Of a stretch of DNA of 64,000 nt, positions 61,526 to 64,000 are shown in pieces (the first letter of the stretch is position 1; every line of letters starts with the position of its first letter). Below the pieces are notes generated by a model, which saw only the letters and a list, made by a program, of their open reading frames with translations, ran no database searches and was not told where the DNA came from. The DNA is from Chrysomallon squamiferum (Eukaryota > Mollusca > Gastropoda > Neomphalida > Peltospiridae), in assembly GCA_012295275.1 (NCBI GenBank), contig CM022672.1, positions 16,763,166 through 16,827,165 of the forward strand, in the 5' to 3' direction. The position numbers and the translations under genes are program-made.

Positions 61526-64000
61526 TTAACCTTCTGTATTAGATACATAAATAACAGATATATCATACTTCCCAAATGTCTTCTCAGATATTTTTGGTTG
61601 ATTTTCAGAATAGTCACATATAATTGCTTTTCCTTCTGCTTGTGTTGAAGAAACTGGTTCACTGAACACTGCATCAGTCCGATCACTGCAAGAAGTAGGA
61701 ACATCACTGATGGGACTCACCCGTGATTGTCTCTTCCTATGACTGGGTTTTCTCCGTTTCTCTTTTGAAAAACCTCTTGTTTCTAATTGAGTATAACTAA
61801 TTTGATTGTCTCTCTCTATCGCAGCACTATTCCCTGATAATATATCTACATTGTCCGTTTGTGTTGTGCTATTAACAAAGACCTTTGCATATTGTTTTGG
61901 CATCTGGACATTTTCTGATATGTCTAAACTTGTTTCAGGGATATTTTCGTCAACTGTTGGTTCATAGTTTTTTACTGTGGGGTTCATTTTGTCTATATGT
62001 TTTTGTGGAGTTCTTTTCTTGTGCATCTGATTTCCAGAAGGAAGCTGTGTCTCATAAGCATGAACATCATCAAATCTTCCTGTCTGTACCAGATTTTTTC
62101 TACTCAATATAGCTGAACCTTTAGAGTAACTTGTTTGCAGGGAATCAAGTTCAAGAAAATATCTTTCTTCTTGTATCATTGTCTTCTGTTTGATATCAAA
62201 ATGCTTAACAAATTTTGGTTTTCCACTACATTTCTTCATGAATGAAAATACTGAATTTTCTATGAAAAGAATTACTGAAAGTCTCTGCATTTGCCACTGT
62301 GTGTGTTTGTTCGATGATATGATAGCACATGTTTGTGACATCATGGCAATGAGGGCATTGATCATCAAAATGTAAGTCAGAAGGGCAAAGACTACAAAAA
62401 GACCGACGGCCAACCAAGGCTCACTTGCTTCATTCAGCACAGAAATATCAGACAAACCCAGCATCAGGTTAAATAAAGTTAACAAAGCCATCTGAAAACT
62501 CTGAAAATTCTCAGAACTGTTACAGTTATCAGAATTGTTACATTGTATGTTAGTTGGAACAAAGAGCATGTAAATCATTGCTGTAAATGACAAAAGTTCA
62601 AGCAGGATAATGATAGAAAAACGAATCAGATCACTGAATAAAACTTTTTGCATCATCACAGTGAAAAAACTGAATTTTTTAAAAGCTCTAAGGAAAAATG
62701 TGACGAACCACCATCCAATAAGGACTGAAAGGATAAGAAAATAGTTGTAACCAGGTTGGATCAAGTACCAAGCAGCATCAGCTAATGTTGCTAAAGAAAA
62801 CAGAACCAGCAGAAGACGGTAGGTTCCATTATGATGGATCTTAGTGAGATTCCAGTATTGTCTTTCACAAAGATTTTTTACTTCTATCAGCAAATATAAC
62901 AGAGGAATAATAAAATTTAAGTAACTGACAGCACAGACACAGATTTTTTCAATTTGTGACATTTGTGAAGGACTTTGATTTCCCATTGATGTCAAATATG
63001 TACGTAACTTAGTTCTCGTAATGGCATACCATGTAATTCCAATCATATATATGACATGGAAAATTGCCCATGAATAATAATACCACTTGTATCGAGACCA
63101 TTTGTCCTTTATAATGTTTTTGATGACCAAAAAATGCAGAAATGCAAATGCTTGTTCAACTTGTAATTTACTTATTCTTTCAAGGACTCCTTGAATTTCT
63201 TTCACCTCGTTTAACAGATTGAATCTAGTTCTGTTTTTATTGATTTCTTTATTATGTAAGTCACTGTTCACATTTTGTTGAAAAGGTTTGGATGTAGTCT
63301 TTTTTTCATGATTATTCTTATGCCAATATTGCATTGCAACACTGTCTATTTCAGTTACATCATACAGTTTGATGTCAAATAAGCCATCATGTCTGTCAAG
63401 TCTGCAGTAAACGTCTTCTAAATTCAGAATGTAGTTAAATATTTCCGTTTGACCTAGTTTTCCTGCCAGTTGTAATGGAGTTAGTTTTTCATAATTTGGG
63501 TAAAACCAGACAGCAACTGGATCAGTTTCTTCATAGACAAAGTTTTCTAATGCTTCAATTTTTTCACATGATCGTTTGGCTAGTTTGCTGTTAATCGTTC
63601 CCATTATGTCAATAACCATTTCTTGTTGATCAGGATGGAGAGAAGAATATTTCACAAGAGAATGGAAAACCGTATCACCATAGCTATTCTGAAGTGCCAT
63701 TTTAGCACCATAATTAATGAGTTCCTCCACAATATCATTGTTAAAAGTCATGGCTGCCACAGAAAGAGGAAGTTCTCCCATCATAATTGTGTAAATAAAG
63801 CGACTGCCAGTGGCAGGAATGCTCAGCAGATGGCGCTTTTCTGGATTTCTAACCATAACTTCAACTGCATCATAATTTTGTTTGGTAATTGCAATGTGAA
63901 GAGCTGTCTGGCCTTCATACACACCAGTTCTTGTCATTGTTAGAAGACTGGGACAGAGAGAAACAAGTTTTTCAACTATAATGCCATCATCATGATATTT
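61526..64000 (-). CDS. TRPV-family cation channel, single long exon, 5' end outside the window
   Basis: One frame stays open from the right window edge to the stop at 61526-61528 (at least 824 codons). Counting from the internal Met at 63937: ankyrin repeats fill about 1-200 (YEGQTALHIAI, GELPLSVAA, NSYGDTVFHSLV, LTPLQLAGKLGQTEIFNYIL) and end in LYDVTEIDS, a TRPV linker signature. S1 is near 286-305, S2 332-352, S3 373-392, S4 399-417, S5 437-460, the pore helix and filter FNLMLGLSD near 489-497, and S6 508-535 (LLTYILMINALIAMMSQT). A TRP-box-like helix (HTQWQMQRLSVILFIENS) follows, then a 250-residue basic and Ser-rich tail. The family forms tetrameric Ca2+-permeable sensory channels. The filter differs from the GMGD of vertebrate TRPV1-4. 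The subfamily is unresolved. Confidence 0.92.
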   Translation of the reverse strand, partial: KYHDDGIIVEKLVSLCPSLLTMTRTGVYEGQTALHIAITKQNYDAVEVMVRNPEKRHLLSIPATGSRFIYTIMMGELPLSVAAMTFNNDIVEELINYGAKMALQNSYGDTVFHSLVKYSSLHPDQQEMVIDIMGTINSKLAKRSCEKIEALENFVYEETDPVAVWFYPNYEKLTPLQLAGKLGQTEIFNYILNLEDVYCRLDRHDGLFDIKLYDVTEIDSVAMQYWHKNNHEKKTTSKPFQQNVNSDLHNKEINKNRTRFNLLNEVKEIQGVLERISKLQVEQAFAFLHFLVIKNIIKDKWSRYKWYYYSWAIFHVIYMIGITWYAITRTKLRTYLTSMGNQSPSQMSQIEKICVCAVSYLNFIIPLLYLLIEVKNLCERQYWNLTKIHHNGTYRLLLVLFSLATLADAAWYLIQPGYNYFLILSVLIGWWFVTFFLRAFKKFSFFTVMMQKVLFSDLIRFSIIILLELLSFTAMIYMLFVPTNIQCNNSDNCNSSENFQSFQMALLTLFNLMLGLSDISVLNEASEPWLAVGLFVVFALLTYILMINALIAMMSQTCAIISSNKHTQWQMQRLSVILFIENSVFSFMKKCSGKPKFVKHFDIKQKTMIQEERYFLELDSLQTSYSKGSAILSRKNLVQTGRFDDVHAYETQLPSGNQMHKKRTPQKHIDKMNPTVKNYEPTVDENIPETSLDISENVQMPKQYAKVFVNSTTQTDNVDILSGNSAAIERDNQISYTQLETRGFSKEKRRKPSHRKRQSRVSPISDVPTSCSDRTDAVFSEPVSSTQAEGKAIICDYSENQPKISEKTFGKYDISVIYVSNTEG

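Overview
This is a eukaryotic, animal genomic window. It is strongly AT-rich, carries many di-, tri- and tetranucleotide microsatellites, and holds intron-dense genes with GT-AG junctions and exons of about 100-250 bp. It contains five recognisable metazoan genes and several decayed DNA transposons. Motile-cilium, mitotic-kinesin and TRPV genes, a U12-type intron and the microsatellite load fit a lophotrochozoan invertebrate. A mollusc, possibly a cephalopod, is my best guess, but the species cannot be fixed from sequence alone. I saw no tRNA, rRNA, CRISPR or prokaryotic feature.

Layout, left to right. (1) 1-1219: a 96-bp tandem repeat, simple repeats and one orphan extracellular-type exon that may end an upstream gene. 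(2) 1220-21325, plus strand: a 25-exon polydom/SVEP1-like type I membrane protein (HYR, sushi, furin-site modules, GCC2_GCC3, pentraxin/LamG-like, EGF, TSP1, one transmembrane helix, short tyrosine-bearing tail). Its second HYR exon carries a frameshift. Its introns hold four DNA-transposon remnants. (3) 23191-29456, minus strand: a complete 12-exon ODAD3/CCDC151 gene (outer dynein arm docking). (4) 32334-49182, minus strand: a complete 31-exon KIF14-type kinesin-3 gene with an FHA domain and a U12-type intron whose termini read AT-AA. (5) 51950-52474: a mariner-superfamily remnant with an internal fold-back. (6) 54445-57557, plus strand: the 5' part of a CUB-domain protein gene. (7) 61526-64000, minus strand: an uninterrupted exon for most of a TRPV channel, open at the right window edge.

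The genes are not an operon or pathway cluster. Genes 1 and 2 are convergent, genes 2 and 3 are in tandem on the minus strand, genes 3 and 4 are divergent, and genes 4 and 5 are convergent (or gene 5 is nested in a gene 4 intron). ODAD3 serves motile cilia, KIF14 serves cytokinesis, and the polydom-like and CUB proteins are extracellular or surface proteins.

The most unusual signals are at splice sites: the AT-AA U12 intron in the kinesin motor domain, and three separate tandem repeats that have copied a 3' splice site (polydom-like exon 17, ODAD3 exon 9, KIF14 exon 26). The HYR2 frameshift, the intronless TRPV gene and the fold-back transposase are the other leads. I found no clearly new biological system.
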